Origin: Filosporella fistucella
Taxonomy: Eukaryota > Ascomycota > Leotiomycetes > Helotiales
Direction of reading: 5' to 3'
Length of the DNA stretch: 64,000 bases
NCBI GenBank assembly: GCA_030077755.1
Contig: JAQJZZ010000013.1
Coordinates: 1,302,001 to 1,366,000, forward strand
The notes beneath the pieces were generated by a model. It made no database searches, was not told the DNA's origin, and saw only the letters and a program-made list of their open reading frames with translations. Below, one piece after another: positions 22,831 to 35,295 of the stretch (positions are counted from its first letter, which is position 1; every line of letters starts with the position of its first letter). The translations under genes were made by a program, and so were the position numbers.

Positions 22831-24418
22831 TTGCTTCTAGTTGTTATGAGTTGGGTATAAGTGCCTCAACCATTGTCTTTTGAGCCGAGATTTCCAGAGC
22901 ATTGAGCACTCATGAAAAAAAATTGGAAAGGAACTTTATAGCAGGAAGGATTTGATGCTCTGAGACCGGAAAGCTTGTCTGATTTATCTGTAGAAGTGAA
23001 GTAATGCATCTCGCGGTGGTGTGTCTTGCTGCATTATGTTATTGCAGATATGCTGCAAATCTGCAGAGGGGAAAACATCGAGTTGAGGGAGCGAGGTGCT
23101 AGGCACAAGACTATCCGTCAGAAGAGGTAGAAATCGGCTGGGATTGATGCAACGAAAATGCCTGCCAGAGACATGCTGCTGTCAAGTATTTCCAGTGATA
23201 TATCACTTCAATTGCCCATAGTCGTTTGGATGGTGGGTGCTGGAGCTTGGTTATGTAGTTGACTAAGGTTGTTTGATTGAAGAAAAGAGAAAAGAAACAG
23301 AAGAAAAGAGCCGATAAATGTTGAGTAACTAGGGTCTGCCTCTCTGAATGAAGTCGCAACTGTGTCAAAGAAGTTGTCTTGCCACGGAAGGTCGTCATTA
23401 GTGATAAGCGTGCCTTCTTTCCTCGTTGGCGCCGCTGAATCTCAAAACTTAAACTGCCCAGCAAGTTTGAATGGTCATAGAATAGGGGCAAAGGATTTCC
23501 TTATGCAGTTCTTCCCCTGCGTCAGATTTTGAAGGTTTCTGTACCTCTTTATTCAATAAAGTATAGTTAGACTTTCTCAGAAGAGACTGAAACTTAGATA
23601 TTGACCGGAACGTATAATATTCTCCTTTCCTTTGGCCTATGCTATCAATGGCACGCCATTGCTACAGCTCTTCGGCATTCTTGGGACACTTCATTCTCAA
23701 CTTGAACCATGAAAATGCCTGTTTGTTGCTTCCTACTTCAAGTGTTATTATACTGTGAGCTACTAAATTATGACAATGATACAGCCTCCCAACATCACTT
23801 GAATAATGCTACTCCTCAATCATTCTCACACAATCAGTCTTTTGTATGAGGTCTCAAGTCTAGATCCAGATGTTGATGTTTGCACATCTTGCATGTCAAA
23901 AACCGGGTTGGTATTTAATCCTTTCATTTACATGTAAGTGCTTCCCAATGTTACTAAATCACAATTTGCATTATCGTAAGCTGATAAATCTCTGCAGCCA
24001 CTGTCATGTCTGTTATTCAAACAAAGGGGGAGTATCCCAATCATGCTTTGATCTTCTTCTATCACTATGATTCATTGCTTCTCATACATGCATCATTCTT
24101 TGAAGTCATATTTTAGTCACGTGATACAACTCTCTCTCTCGATTATTCCTCCTCCCAACATACACAGCTATATGTACGTCGAGAAAATATCATCACGCAT
24201 TACAGAACGAAAGTGCCTTGAAGATTTATGGAAATAATTTGACTTCGCGGCTAGATTTCCAACAGCTCATGAAGGGGAGTACTCCAGAGATGCATAAGCT
24301 GAGAAGGGGAAGTGAAGGTACAGTAAAATTGTCTTCTGGTGCAAATACCGCTAACTATGCAACAAAAAAATACATCTCGATTCTGCACCATCAATCATAT
24401 ATCATAAATGCTCTTCCC
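22831..24418. other. Gene-poor intergenic stretch
   Basis: About 1.6 kb with only short frames. A minus-strand 126-codon frame (23111-23491) has no family features. The right end carries the 3' side of the fungalysin gene. Confidence 0.5.
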
Positions 24419-26470
24419 TCAGCAAACACCACTTGGAATGACGTAGCTCTCCACTCTGCTCGTTCCGCTGCCTCTACTAGCACCACTTCCCAATCCACGC
24501 TTGGCAAATGCTGTCCAAAGTGCACAAGCATTAACACCACCAGTGAGTGCCTTATCAGCATCAATGATCGCATCACGAGCCTGTGGCATCGTTGGGTTAC
24601 ATGGTTGCCTGCTCCAATTAGCATCTTCTCAATAAGTGTTGATGACAAGAAACTCACAATGCCATTCCATCAACCACTAATTTCATAGACAAGAATCTTC
24701 CATCTGTAGGTACCTTCCCAGAGAAAGTTGGAGTACGAGCAGCAGTGATACCATATTTGTCTACTAAGTTCCACAAAACTTCATAAAGAACGTTGGCCCA
24801 CATGGTTCCGATGGCATGGACCTCATTCAGAGAATTCAAACTCTTGTACGTGAGTGGGTTAGTTGTCAGACTGGTAGAGTAAAGGTATTGACGAATGCCG
24901 GCAGGGTTGTTGTAAATCCAATCTCCCAAAGGATAATTCTTGGACCTGGTATCGGATGTTTTGGCATGGATGGCGATGGCCATGAAATCTCCCCATCCCT
25001 CACCCATTCCACCAGCTTCTAAGACATTCAAACAAGCTGAGTTGGCGGGTCCGCCAGTAAGTCTGTTGGAGAGGCCGTGGGTATATTCATGGATGATGAC
25101 ACCTGCGTCAAAAGCACAGTCACGCTTTGGAGTAGAATAAGTCCAGAGGAACATGCGCATGCGCCCTGGGCTTCCATCAGCTGGAGTAGCGAAATCGGCA
25201 TTGTTGGTCCCGGCGCCATCTTGGGCATTTAAGATTACGGCATCGTTGCCTTTACCTCCCTGGCCGTTGTTATTGGTCTCGAAATTACCGGCTGCTTCAG
25301 TGAAACCGAGGGTATAGAGAAGGTCGTGATAGACATTGGCAGTGTAGAAGAGTTGAGTTACTGATGCATTAGCGTATGTCTTCGGGTCAGTGCTGGCGAG
25401 GTTCAAGTCGTAGTTGAAATTAGCCCCAGTGGCTGAAGGACGATAGTCATTGAGGTATGCAGTATCTCCTTCCCAGTTTGCCTGAGCGATTGCGTTGTTT
25501 CCACGAGTGGTGGTATACGTGGTAGTTCCATCTCCTTGCCAGGTGAACTCGGATGCTGCAGTGAGATATGGGTTTGTGTCTACTGATCGACTTCCTTTAA
25601 GTGGATCATTTGTTCCCCAGGGGCTGGATGGGTCAGTACAATTTTTTTTTTGGATCTCGGGAGGATGCTCACTAGACAGTATATGAAGCATCGGAGACAT
25701 AATCGACAACACCAAGGACCTCTTTGCCAGATACGGCATCGAGATACGTCAAAAGCCAGTTATCGATGATGTCGGTCTCTACTCTCCAGGTGAGGGTGAG
25801 AGAATCACCGTTCTGGAAGTACACAAGACGAGCTTTAGGATCGGAGTGAGCGCCAGCAGAGCCTTCAATTACGTAGTGCTCAGTAGCCTCCTCCGGGACG
25901 GCAACTGCGGCATCAGCCGATATAGGGAGAGCAAGAGTCTCGGAAACACCCTTCAGGGCGGCAACCGGATCGATTTGGTCACGTTTAGTCAGGGGACTTT
26001 CGGCCGGGATTGCTCCTGTATAGAAGGAGTTTCCAAAAGAAAAGACAGTTCCATCTTCTGCGATCTATAACATGTCAATTTTTTGCCTTGACCGGAGGAA
26101 TAATACATACATTAACGTTGAAATCAGCATTGTCAATGTCTAAACCATGAACAGTTTGCTTAAAGTTGGCGTGTGCAATTCCATTCAAGCCGATGTAGTG
26201 ATCATCGACAAGACGGAATTCAGCGCTGGGAGCGAGCTTCTTGACAAGAGCAGTTGCTGTGTCAATCCAGTCTGCTCTCTTGACAATGGTGACTGGGTTT
26301 GAGTCTGTTGTAGTGGCATTGCTGTATGAAGGAATTGTCTTCAAGCGGAATGCACCAAGGTCAATGACACGACGTTGAAGACCATTTCTGGAAGTCGTCG
26401 TCGATTTCGGGTGTGCCAAAGCGCTTGATGCAAGCAAAGCTGCCGCTCCGAATTGAGAAGTGAAACGCAT
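24419..26470 (-). CDS. Secreted fungalysin metalloprotease (peptidase M36)
   Basis: Four exons (26470-26111, 26064-25673, 25623-24658, 24608-24419) give 635 aa, the usual length of fungalysins. There is a signal peptide ([20 protein letters not shown]) and an FTP/propeptide region to about residue 245. The mature zinc protease begins around YPWGTNDP (about 251). Zinc-binding HEYTH is at H429/E430/H433, and the third ligand is Glu459 in GEGWGDF. The C-terminal end is RDAIIDAD and KRGLGSGAS. The enzyme is an extracellular neutral protease that cuts structural proteins. A TATA-like gtataaat lies about 55 bp upstream on the minus strand. The second intron (25624-25672) contains a run of about ten A on the coding strand; the last exon is only 190 nt. 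Confidence 0.95.
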
Positions 26471-27346
26471 CTTGAGAGTGGAATGAGAAGATTGCCTGCT
26501 AATTGTCTGCAGGAGAATGTCTAAGATTTATACGAAAGCCTTGGTTGAACTTCCCCTTTCTTTTTCAATCGTGAATACCTCTGTATTGCTTCCATTCTAC
26601 CTGATCAGGACAACTTCCTGTTCCAGCTAGCTAAGCCAAGGTATTCATGCTGCCTCCAAGCATGAAAGAAGAAGCTGCAAAGTTCATATCCCCAGGAATG
26701 TTTACCTCTTATCACGACATTACTCAAGTACCTGCCCTATCCTCATCCCATCTTTCTCCATCTGGAAGAAATGCCGAGCGCGGCAGTCAGATGGCCTAAA
26801 ACACCAGACGGACAGCTGCCCTAACCAGCATCACCCGCCACAAGATCGCATCAGACCATGTCTATTTGAATCGAGTGCCGTCTGGATGCAAGACATTTGT
26901 TCTTCATCGCGGGGAACTAGCCGGAGATGGAGGATTTTAACGTTGAGGGTGAGATAAGCAATTGCTTAAGCGCTCGTTATTGTGCTTGGCGATGGATGCC
27001 AAGGTGGTTTCGCTAGCCACCTCCTTAATTAAGCAAGTACCGAATTATTCCAAGACAGGCTTGCAAGGAATACGATTGGAGGGGTCGAATGCGAGATCGA
27101 ATCTCGTTTAGATTATGTATGTATGTAGATAGAGAGTTGATGAGAGACTGCCTGCCGGTGAAAGAGCTTTGACTAATGATGTGTGAATCTGCGAAAGCTG
27201 TCTGATATCAGATTTTAGACCTTAGACTTACAAAGTCCGAGTCCTCGGTGACTTTTCGATACTTAGACAGTCATTAATGGCATGGCAAATACGAACAAAC
27301 CCCACATGATCGCGCCATAGGTCCCTTCTATACACATGAGCCCTAT
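26471..27346. other. Intergenic; fungalysin promoter
   Basis: 876 bp carrying the fungalysin promoter and, at the right, the 3' end of a pseudogene. No RNA gene or repeat was noticed. Confidence 0.5.
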
Positions 27347-30000
27347 CTAGATATAGCATACATAGTCCGTATCGCTCTCGTAATAGTCCGCCAGCTGCCG
27401 TAACATCGTTCCCATCTTTGGAGTCAATCCCTAAACCCACATATCATCGTAGTAACCAGCCCATGGCCGAGCTAAAGCAGCTGCCAAAGATGGAGCTTGG
27501 CTGTCTGAGTCGATATCCTCTGTCAGCAAATCGCGTATGCGTTGCAGGATTTGTCTCTCGTTCGCCTCCAGAACTACCCCCTGACACTCGTGCTTTTCCT
27601 CGACATGTAACCACTTTGTCAGAAGGAGAACTACAGTTTGTCAACATAAGTAAGCACATGATAGGTGCATGCATACTTTAATCCCACCCTGCAAAAGCAT
27701 GCTCTATAGCCCATGTGAAAGCAGAAGTCTTCTTCACCAAGCTGCTTCCTATTTTGGAAGGCATCAAAATGCTTTCAAGTGCCACAGACATAGCGCGACT
27801 CTAATTTCTGCTCCGTTCAAGTGGCTCGGACATGCACTGTCGAATTGCGAGATCGTTTTCCACTTCGCTCAATTGAAAGAACATGCTACGAGAAGCTGAC
27901 TCTACTCGAGTCATGATCTTACAATAGCATAATCTCAAGAGTGCTAGAGAGTTGAAGAATAGAGGGCCTTCATTTTCATCCCGAGTATAAGAATCATCCG
28001 CTCTGATTCTAGCATCTTTAATGAGCACGAAACACTTGCTAATGGCTGTCTCCATCTAGCAAGTAATATCTGCTACCTGAGATGATTGAGTCTCAACACA
28101 ATCTGCCCCTCTTCCAAGGAGATGCAAGCCTTGCGTCATGTGTGAACTGTAAATCGAGACTGCGTTGACTGCAATACCGAATGAATATAGATCCCATTCC
28201 GAATTTAGTTGTGGTAGTTCGTTGGAATATATCCCTGTTAGAACTCGAGATACTGCATCTTTCATCTTCAATGGCGAGTGTAAGCCATGTTTACGAACAC
28301 TGCTTTGCCAGGTGGGAAAATCGCAGGCATCCCACAGAGCATGATGGCAAGTCATTTCAACATTGCCATCAGTGAACATTGTGGAACCGGATGTGAAACC
28401 GAAGAGTACAGAAACAAGATTGCATAGATACATGTAGCCATACATTAGTCTGCTGGCGTTAGCGAGAACGGAAGGAGGGAGCAGTACGATAAATTTTCAC
28501 GGACTCTCTTTCTATCCTTGCCTACCAGCTTAAATCGTCATCTCGTGAGCTCTATAGCCAATTCAATCTGACGCGAAAGTTCTAGTGCAAGGTCAGAGAC
28601 AAAAATATCAATGTATGACACTTACCCAGACGAAAAATCCAACCCCATTTATTGCTCCAGAGCAGAGTTGTAAATCGCCACTCAGCATCTTAAATAGTGT
28701 CATAAGAAGTTTGGCCTGACCTGTGGCCAACGTTGGAAATGAAAAGATTGGAGCATTTTTACTTGAGTTCCCCGCTGGGTTGATCCAATCTGATAGCAAA
28801 ACTGCATCCTGCCGCTGTGCTTGACTTTTTCGCTTTCGAAAAACAGGTGTGCTGCGTGGTAGAATGCCGCTGCTGCCTTCCGCTCCATTCTATAAACAGT
28901 CCCAATGGCACACATTGAGAAGAGAAGAGGAGCTGGGAGAGTGACGATGTCAAGGGACGTTAAGTGAAATAAGGGTAAATGTATATTGAAGACTTCGATA
29001 TATCTCTGTAAGCATCTATCATATTAGCTGCGGTCAAATAAACGTAGGTGTTTTGAGACACCTTCTGTAATCCGATTCGAAGACTCTTCCAAGATTCTCT
29101 GTCGTATGCCCTCCCTTAAATTGGACTTGAAGGTGCCTTTTTGAGGTTGAACAATTCGTGGAACAGAACTTTTGGTCTCTGGCAGAGTACATTCATTTTT
29201 AGTGGGAGGAGGAGGCTGTGTACGAGAAGAATCTGTATTAGCTGTGAATAAGGGTATCTCATTTATATCGTGTACAGTTTGGTGAAATGATGAGAAGCCA
29301 TCCACAAGTTTACTATCCAAGTGTGGCAGAGCAAAACCAGCGATTTGTTCTGAGGACCAATCCAAAAAGTTCCTTAGGATTCATCAGTTTGTTTGATCTT
29401 TTTGTTGGAAGACTTGCTGCGATTGCTCGAGTGAAATGTTTCGAGCTAGATTTGAGCCAGACTGTCCAGAGTCACCAGAGATGCCTTGGAAATGGTCTGT
29501 GTGCTGTGGGATGAAGGGCCATTAGATTGTTGAGGTGTCATGAGGCTATTGTGAGACAAGTTGGTGATATCTCCATGTTCGTGACCGGTGGAAGATTGCG
29601 AGTAAATGGAGGCTACTGAATCTCAACAGAAAGTCGGAATTTTAGCACATATATCCTACTCGCAGGTTGCGATTTTAAAATTGATCTCACTTTCGATTGT
29701 GTCTCTGGTGTTTCATGTGTGAGCCTCTGGTGCGTATCAAAAGATCTCTGTATTTCCTCAGTGGGCTTGTCTACTAAATTCTTGGTAGTTCTATGACATG
29801 TGCTTATTTTCGAATTAATTTTGAGCCACAAAAATCACACACGTAAAGCTTTTCTCGCGTATGTCGTCTTTCGTGCCTAGTACAATGTTCGCCACCGTTG
29901 AAAGCCCTAGAGCAAATCCGACATGTCTCCTAGCATTGTTATCCGGATTCTCTAAATTGAACATGCTGGTGTCTTTCTGCTGTTCCAGGTTCGACTTCAT
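27347..30000 (-). pseudogene. Broken C2H2 / Fungal_trans transcription factor
   Basis: A whole regulator can be followed on the minus strand in changing frames. From ATG at 30000 one frame reads to ...NNARRHV. One base out of frame, from 29923, a C2H2 finger reads CRICSRAFNGGEHCTRH followed by HTREKLYVCDFC, and stops at 29806-29804. The linker follows in 29831-29613 and 29365-29024 and ends at a TAA at 29024-29026. Directly beyond it comes CLQRYIEVFNIHLPLFHL and MCAIGTVYRMERKA, typical of the Fungal_trans domain. A frame change lies near 28770. Later pieces are MTCHHALWDA, GPLFFNSLALLRLCY and KKTSAFTWAIEHAFAGWD, with TAA at 27678-27680. The C-terminus reads WLHVEEKHECQGVVLEANER and GLTPKMGTMLRQLADYYE, interrupted by TAG at 27431-27433. 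Several lesions fit C-to-T or G-to-A changes. Introns cannot explain all of them. Confidence 0.82.
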
Positions 30001-31454
30001 CTTGGAAAATTGTTGATGATGTTGTAATCAATTAACTTCGCAGGTCATAATGGACGAGGTAGAAAGTGGGTAAAATTCAGCAACTCCACATACGGAGTGG
30101 CCTAGGGTGCAAAGCTTTCGGGGAGTCGGATGCCATATTTAGTGATATCGGTTCCTTGTGGAGTGAGGGAGCTGCCTGTAACGGAGGCGGCACAATCCCG
30201 AAAGTCGCTACGAGATCGAGATCCGAAGCCAGAAGTTTGCTTGAACACTACGATATGGAGCTCTGAAATCGGGCCATAAAAATTATAATATCTGATTCCT
30301 GGTAAATTTTCTGCATATTTAGTACGGAAAAGGTGTGTTTCGGAATTCGTACGTTTGGCTTTGGAATTTTCCAGGACGCCTCTTTTGCTCTCAATGTTTT
30401 GAACTGAGCGTCATGCCAGGGTCGGTCAACCGAGAGTCTTATATTGCCTCCAATTCCTTGTTGTTTTCCATCTGAGCTCGATCATTTCCGTTCTTTGAGA
30501 CCTACATGCGAATGATTCATCTGTTAGTGATATTGTCCTTCCGTCATTGGCAGAAAATGGATTCCAACACATTCCAGATCGGTGTTCAGATCGGGTACAG
30601 CAGACACCCTTAGTTGAGTGTCGCATGACGAAATACATCTAGTACTCGACACTGAAGAACTGGGAAGATTTCATACAAATCATACTGTACGTCGCATTTG
30701 GTTCTATACGGACTTTCAAGATATACCAAGAGTGATCTATAGAGAGTTGAAGTGTGGGTGTACCAATACATAGTAGATCATGAAGGAGTACATTACAGCT
30801 CCACCATTCCCGCCGATTTCCTCTCCGGAGATAGCTCCAACATGGGTTATTTGGAGACTTTTGGAGAAGAAGAAGATCAATAAACCAGTCTCGCAAGGAA
30901 GCTCATTTTCGATTACGACAATGATCATTCCCACGATGATTTTTCAGGAAACCTTCACTCGAGAGGAGAAACGAGGTGCTCGGTGTGACAGCATAAAACA
31001 GAATCTGGCGAAAACTCAGGTTTCCCCTAGTTTGACAAAAGAAAATTGCTAATCCGTGGCAGGATCTAGTGTTTTGAATTGGTGAGATCATGGAGCTTGG
31101 TTCGCACTTTGAGGCATTTGGAGATAAAGATATGAGACTTACCGAATAGGCAATTTGGGGTAGAAATGTTACGGTGCGGTAACACCCTACTGCGCACCGC
31201 ATCACCTTTCGATATGTATCTCTCGCACCAGCTCTAAGATGTTGCTAAAATGTGCAAGGTATGTGCGATTTGGCGAGAGAGATGTCAGAAAACCTGCAGA
31301 ACTCAAGCAAACTTTGGTGATTCACCTGAAAACCTCCCGCCAAGACTAGTTTCTTGCATTGCTGTGTTGAAAAGTCAAACAACATAAACCTTGTCCAAGT
31401 ACTAACGGGTATGCACCTTGAGATGGAGATCTTTCAGATATGTAGTTTTGATGT
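30001..31454. other. Gene-poor stretch upstream of pseudogene
   Basis: About 1.45 kb. It includes the former promoter of the pseudogene. Short minus-strand frames at 30639-31205 contain hydrophobic pieces (for example GLLIFFFSKSLQITHVG) in conflicting frames; they may be another remnant of a membrane protein gene, but I cannot name it. Confidence 0.4.
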
Positions 31455-32741
31455 TCAACGCTTTTTCTTCGTGGGCTCAGACCCATTACTTGTCTCCAAA
31501 CCATCAGATGCCAAACGTTTCCCATTTCTAGCACTCGTCACCTTATCTGCCAATCCCGCTGGAATCCTCAACCCAGCTTTCTCTAACAAAGGCAGTATTT
31601 TCTCTCCGAAATACTCCAAATCAGGCTTGAAGTCATAAAAGCATAATTGCACACCATCAATGCCAATTTGATGCAAAGAAACCAGTTTCTCGACAACGAA
31701 TTCGGGAGACCCAATAATCTCTATGTTCCCGCCAAGCCCCAATCCTTGCTTGTGTCGAGTATCTTTTCTACCACGCCAGGCGTGTGCATCACTGTCATAC
31801 GCCTTGGGATTGGTATTTCCAAAAGTGGCTATACTATCCACCTTGGGGATGCCATCGTAGATTGCTTTGGCATATGCTTCAGCTTCCTCTTGAGTATCTC
31901 TTGACACGATGATAGGATTGATGACTGCCTTGACAGTGCGTCCCTTAGCTTTGGCAGTTGCTTTGATGAAGGCAATATGCTCGGGTAAGGTGTCCAAAGC
32001 GCTGTCGATATGAGCCCCTCCAGGTGAGGTGATAAATATCAGGTCGGAGTATGAGGCTGCAAAATCGATACCAGCTGGTGATCCGGTGGCATTGACTATT
32101 ATGGGACGTCCGTACAATGGTTTGGGGGTTACCCACGCGGTACCTAATCGCCATGGTGAAAGCTTTCCTTCGTAAGATAAATTCTCTGTCTCGCCCCAAA
32201 GGCTGTGCACGACGTCAAAAAGCTCAGCTGACATCTCATATCGCTTGTCATGTTCGATGCGTTGACGGCCAAACATTTCGTGTCCAACAGCTCGATGGCC
32301 AGTGACAATGTTGATTCCCCAACGGCCCTTTGCGATATGATCAAGTGTTGCTCCAAACTTGGCGATATGAAGAGGATGCAGTGGACCATATAACACGTGA
32401 AGTGTCGATATCAATATGATCTTTTTGGTCACTGCTGCCATGGCTCCAAGGGCGACAAATGCATCGAGGGAAGCCTCACCGTCATATCCGCCCTTTGGTA
32501 GCCATTGAGCACGGCTAAAGGCAAGCTCGAAGCCTAAATTCTCAGCTTGACGGACGATTTCGAGATTGTAGTCGTACGTCCATGAATTCGTGGTTGGATA
32601 ACTGGAAATCTTTATGTCTTGTAGGTTGAGGAAGACACCAAGCATCAATGGTTGCTTTGATGCTTGGCTTAAAGGGCTGTTAGGGAAATCAAACGGCGAT
32701 TTAAGTGCTGGGCCACCTTCTCGTACAGATCTTGCTGCCAT
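31455..32741 (-). CDS. Luciferase-like FMN-dependent monooxygenase
   Basis: Read without introns, the frame gives 428 aa from the ATG at 32741 (MAARSVREGGPALKSP). The frame is open up to 32990, but the added 83 residues look unlike the family, so I chose the inner start; a spliced upstream exon remains possible. The protein is a TIM-barrel flavin monooxygenase of the bacterial-luciferase superfamily, closest in feel to SfnG/NtaA/SsuD-type enzymes. Motifs include YDYNLEIVRQAENLGFELAF, KGRWGINIVTGHRAVGHEMF and EHDKRYEMSAELFDVVHSLW, then NATGSPAGIDFAASYSDLIF. They use reduced FMN and oxygen to cleave or oxidise small sulfur, amine or aromatic substrates. Fungal members are often acquired or catabolic. 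The C-terminus is a basic, disordered tail. Cytosolic; substrate unknown. Confidence 0.88.
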   Translation of the reverse strand: MAARSVREGGPALKSPFDFPNSPLSQASKQPLMLGVFLNLQDIKISSYPTTNSWTYDYNLEIVRQAENLGFELAFSRAQWLPKGGYDGEASLDAFVALGAMAAVTKKIILISTLHVLYGPLHPLHIAKFGATLDHIAKGRWGINIVTGHRAVGHEMFGRQRIEHDKRYEMSAELFDVVHSLWGETENLSYEGKLSPWRLGTAWVTPKPLYGRPIIVNATGSPAGIDFAASYSDLIFITSPGGAHIDSALDTLPEHIAFIKATAKAKGRTVKAVINPIIVSRDTQEEAEAYAKAIYDGIPKVDSIATFGNTNPKAYDSDAHAWRGRKDTRHKQGLGLGGNIEIIGSPEFVVEKLVSLHQIGIDGVQLCFYDFKPDLEYFGEKILPLLEKAGLRIPAGLADKVTSARNGKRLASDGLETSNGSEPTKKKR

Positions 32742-33383
32742 TCTGTTTTGCTGATGAATGTTAAAAAGTTCTGCCACCTGATCGATTTTACCCTCAAATT
32801 CTTGCACACGCTTCACATATAAGTAATTGAGTAACAAAATAGTAGAAGCACAGCCCGCTGAGTATGGCACTATTATGGCGTTATTGAAGCTAATAATGGC
32901 GAGCTTTTGAACTGTCAGTATCAAGAGTGGGATTCGTTTGACGTGGAATGTATCAATGCACACGACAAGGGCTACATCTTGTTGTCCCAAATGTGGACTG
33001 AGAAGTTGATTGATTTTGGATTGGGTGACTCATGCTTGAGACGGAGGATTTTAAATTTTGAAGACTTCACGTATCCTTAATTTCGTTATACGAGTTGTGT
33101 GAGAAGAGAAGAAAGACTTGATTGAAGAAGCAAGTCTATCCTGTATCCAACCAAATTCCATCCTTAAGGCCATCCCTCACCACACCCCGACAACCAGGCG
33201 ATCCTCGACTGTTGCCCCCTGAAAGATGTTAGCTTTTGATCACTTCCATAATAGTGATAAAACTTACTATTTTCAATCAGGGAGGTTCGAACGCTGCAGG
33301 AGAATGGAAAGGCGCGACTGAGCAAAGTATCAAAATATTCATAATCTCTATAGCTCGTTACTTGTCGTGTGCATTGATACAAA
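32742..33383. other. Intergenic; promoter of the monooxygenase
   Basis: 642 bp between two minus-strand genes. An uninterrupted upstream extension of the monooxygenase frame reaches 32990 but is probably leader. Nothing else seen. Confidence 0.5.
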
Positions 33384-35295
33384 TCAACATGCCGCATCCT
33401 TCTTTACGTCTTGCAAAATTGTATCAGAAGCCTTTTCGCTGATCATGAATGTTGGAACGACTGGAAATGCACCTGGCGTCCGGGGAAATGTGCTCGCGTC
33501 AACGACCCGTAACCCGGATACACCTCGGACCCTGAACGAAGAATCGACTACAGCCATGGTATCATTATCAGCGCCAATGGCACACGTACTCGTTGGATGG
33601 TGACCAAAGGTTTGGGCAGTGATCCAATCTTCGTCTGCCTGCCCGCAGCTACCATTTGCATCAGGGCCGTTTGGACAAGGTGGTTCCATAACTTTTACAG
33701 GACCAGTTGGAGCACTAGTGGCACCGTATATCTGCCTTGCCCAAGCTACAGTATCTTTCATGGCTCCCATATCGGTGTCCTTTCCAGCGCCGAAATGATT
33801 GAAATTGATATCAGGTTGCTCTTGTGGATTGGCGGATTTCAATTTAACGTAGCCGGCGTTGTTCGCTGGGTGCATTTTGACCATTGAGATGCCATACCTG
33901 TCTGATGGATCTGTTCCTAGATTTCTGTTTGTCTGGTTACTCGGCCAGAATCCTCTGAAGACGAATCCACCCTGCATCAGGAACATGTCTCGTTCATTAA
34001 ATGCGGCATGCTTTGTCTTTAACATGGTACATCCACTCAAACCACCACCTCCACCACCCTTATACTGTCCAACAATTGGCATTTCTTGGTTATCTTGCAT
34101 GTTCTTTCCCACTCCAGGCGAATTGGCTATGACTGGTATGTTAAACTGTTTCAAGTCATCCGCGTTTCCTATTCCACTGAGCATGAGAAGCTGAGGAGAA
34201 TTGAAAGTACCACCAGCAAGAATGACCTCTTTGCTTGCAGTAACTCTTTTCAGCACACCAGTGGTATTCGTGAAGCGGGGATCGGCGTCGTACAAAGACT
34301 TTCCCTGAAGAAATTCGATGCCAGTAGCTCGAGGTTTGGAGCACGTTGTGGTATTGAATAGAACCCTTGTAGCTAACGAGTTCATTTGGACTGTCAACGG
34401 GTACTTCTTTGACCCGTCAGCATTGGTCGCATTTAACGTATCTTGGATGTAGTCTCTTGAGCTGTACCGTTGTCCATTGGTCCGAGTATGCGAAGGAAGA
34501 CCCCAGATGCCTTGAGTTTGATCTCGTTGAGGATCAAGGAAATTTGGATCACTCCTCAAAAAGTCGACAAGCTTGGTAGCATTTAGACCAAGTGACGTCG
34601 CAATTGCACCCATGACTGAAAGAATGGGATTCGCTACTCTTGTGGGTTTGTCCATGTTTGTATGAAAGTATCCATCAAAGCCATGACCTTCGGTTCCCTT
34701 GGGCAGGTAATTGTTGTGTTCAAGGCGCTGAAATATCTTACGCATGTTTGAAGAACTACCATCATTAGCAACCACTCTGTCCTATACATTCTCAACCATA
34801 CCTCCATGACTTGTCGCCTGTTAATTGTACAATATAATCCCAATCGCTGTCACTTGGCAGCAGAGTCACCATCGCGTTGATCATGGAGGAGCCGCCCAAT
34901 GTAGCGCCACGAGGATAGTAGACTCCGAGAAGTTTGGCCCCAGCAGGTGGGTTATCTCGACCAACCCAGTATGAGCCATCCACAGTCCTCCAAGTTAAAT
35001 GGCTGTACTTCATTGCGCGTTCGGTGTCCGCATAATGCTTGACGAAGAAATCCCACGTAAGTTGTGGAGGATATTGTCCACCAGAACCTCCAACACTTTG
35101 GTCCCCGGCCTCGATAAGGAGAACGGAGTAGTTGGCTCGTGCTAAGTTGCAGGCCAATGGTCCACCACCTGGGCCACTTCCAACGATAACATAGTCATAA
35201 GTACCAGTGGTGACTTGAGCCGATATTGGGCGGAAAATGATTGAAGTTGCAAGAAACAACAATGGCAAACACCGCATGGAAATTGAGAACCCCAT
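33384..35295 (-). CDS. Secreted GMC-family FAD oxidoreductase
   Basis: Two exons (35295-34802 and 34755-33384, intron 46 nt with GTATGG donor) give 621 aa. A signal peptide is present (MRCLPLLFLATSIIFRPISA, from residue 7). The FAD-binding GSGPGG is at 39-44 and the ribose-binding Glu in LLIEAGD. GMC signature 1 is YPRGATLGGSSMINAM, signature 2 is GGTFNSPQLLMLSGIG. The catalytic His is in HHPTSTCAIG (H551). At the second active-site position, where His or Asn is expected, the sequence is PRTPGAFPVVPTF (around 589-601), with no obvious His/Asn. Similar PGAFP tails occur in one clade of fungal GMC proteins as far as I remember. Extracellular; it may act on alcohols, sugars or aryl alcohols. Confidence 0.93.

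Noticed and set aside
30426..31205. Hydrophobic minus-strand frames upstream of the broken regulator
   Set aside because: May be remnants of a membrane protein, but no combination of splice sites gives a continuous product and no family was recognised.
32742..32990. 83-residue N-terminal extension of the luciferase-like monooxygenase
   Set aside because: It is open in frame but does not resemble the start of the family; the ATG at 32741 fits better.
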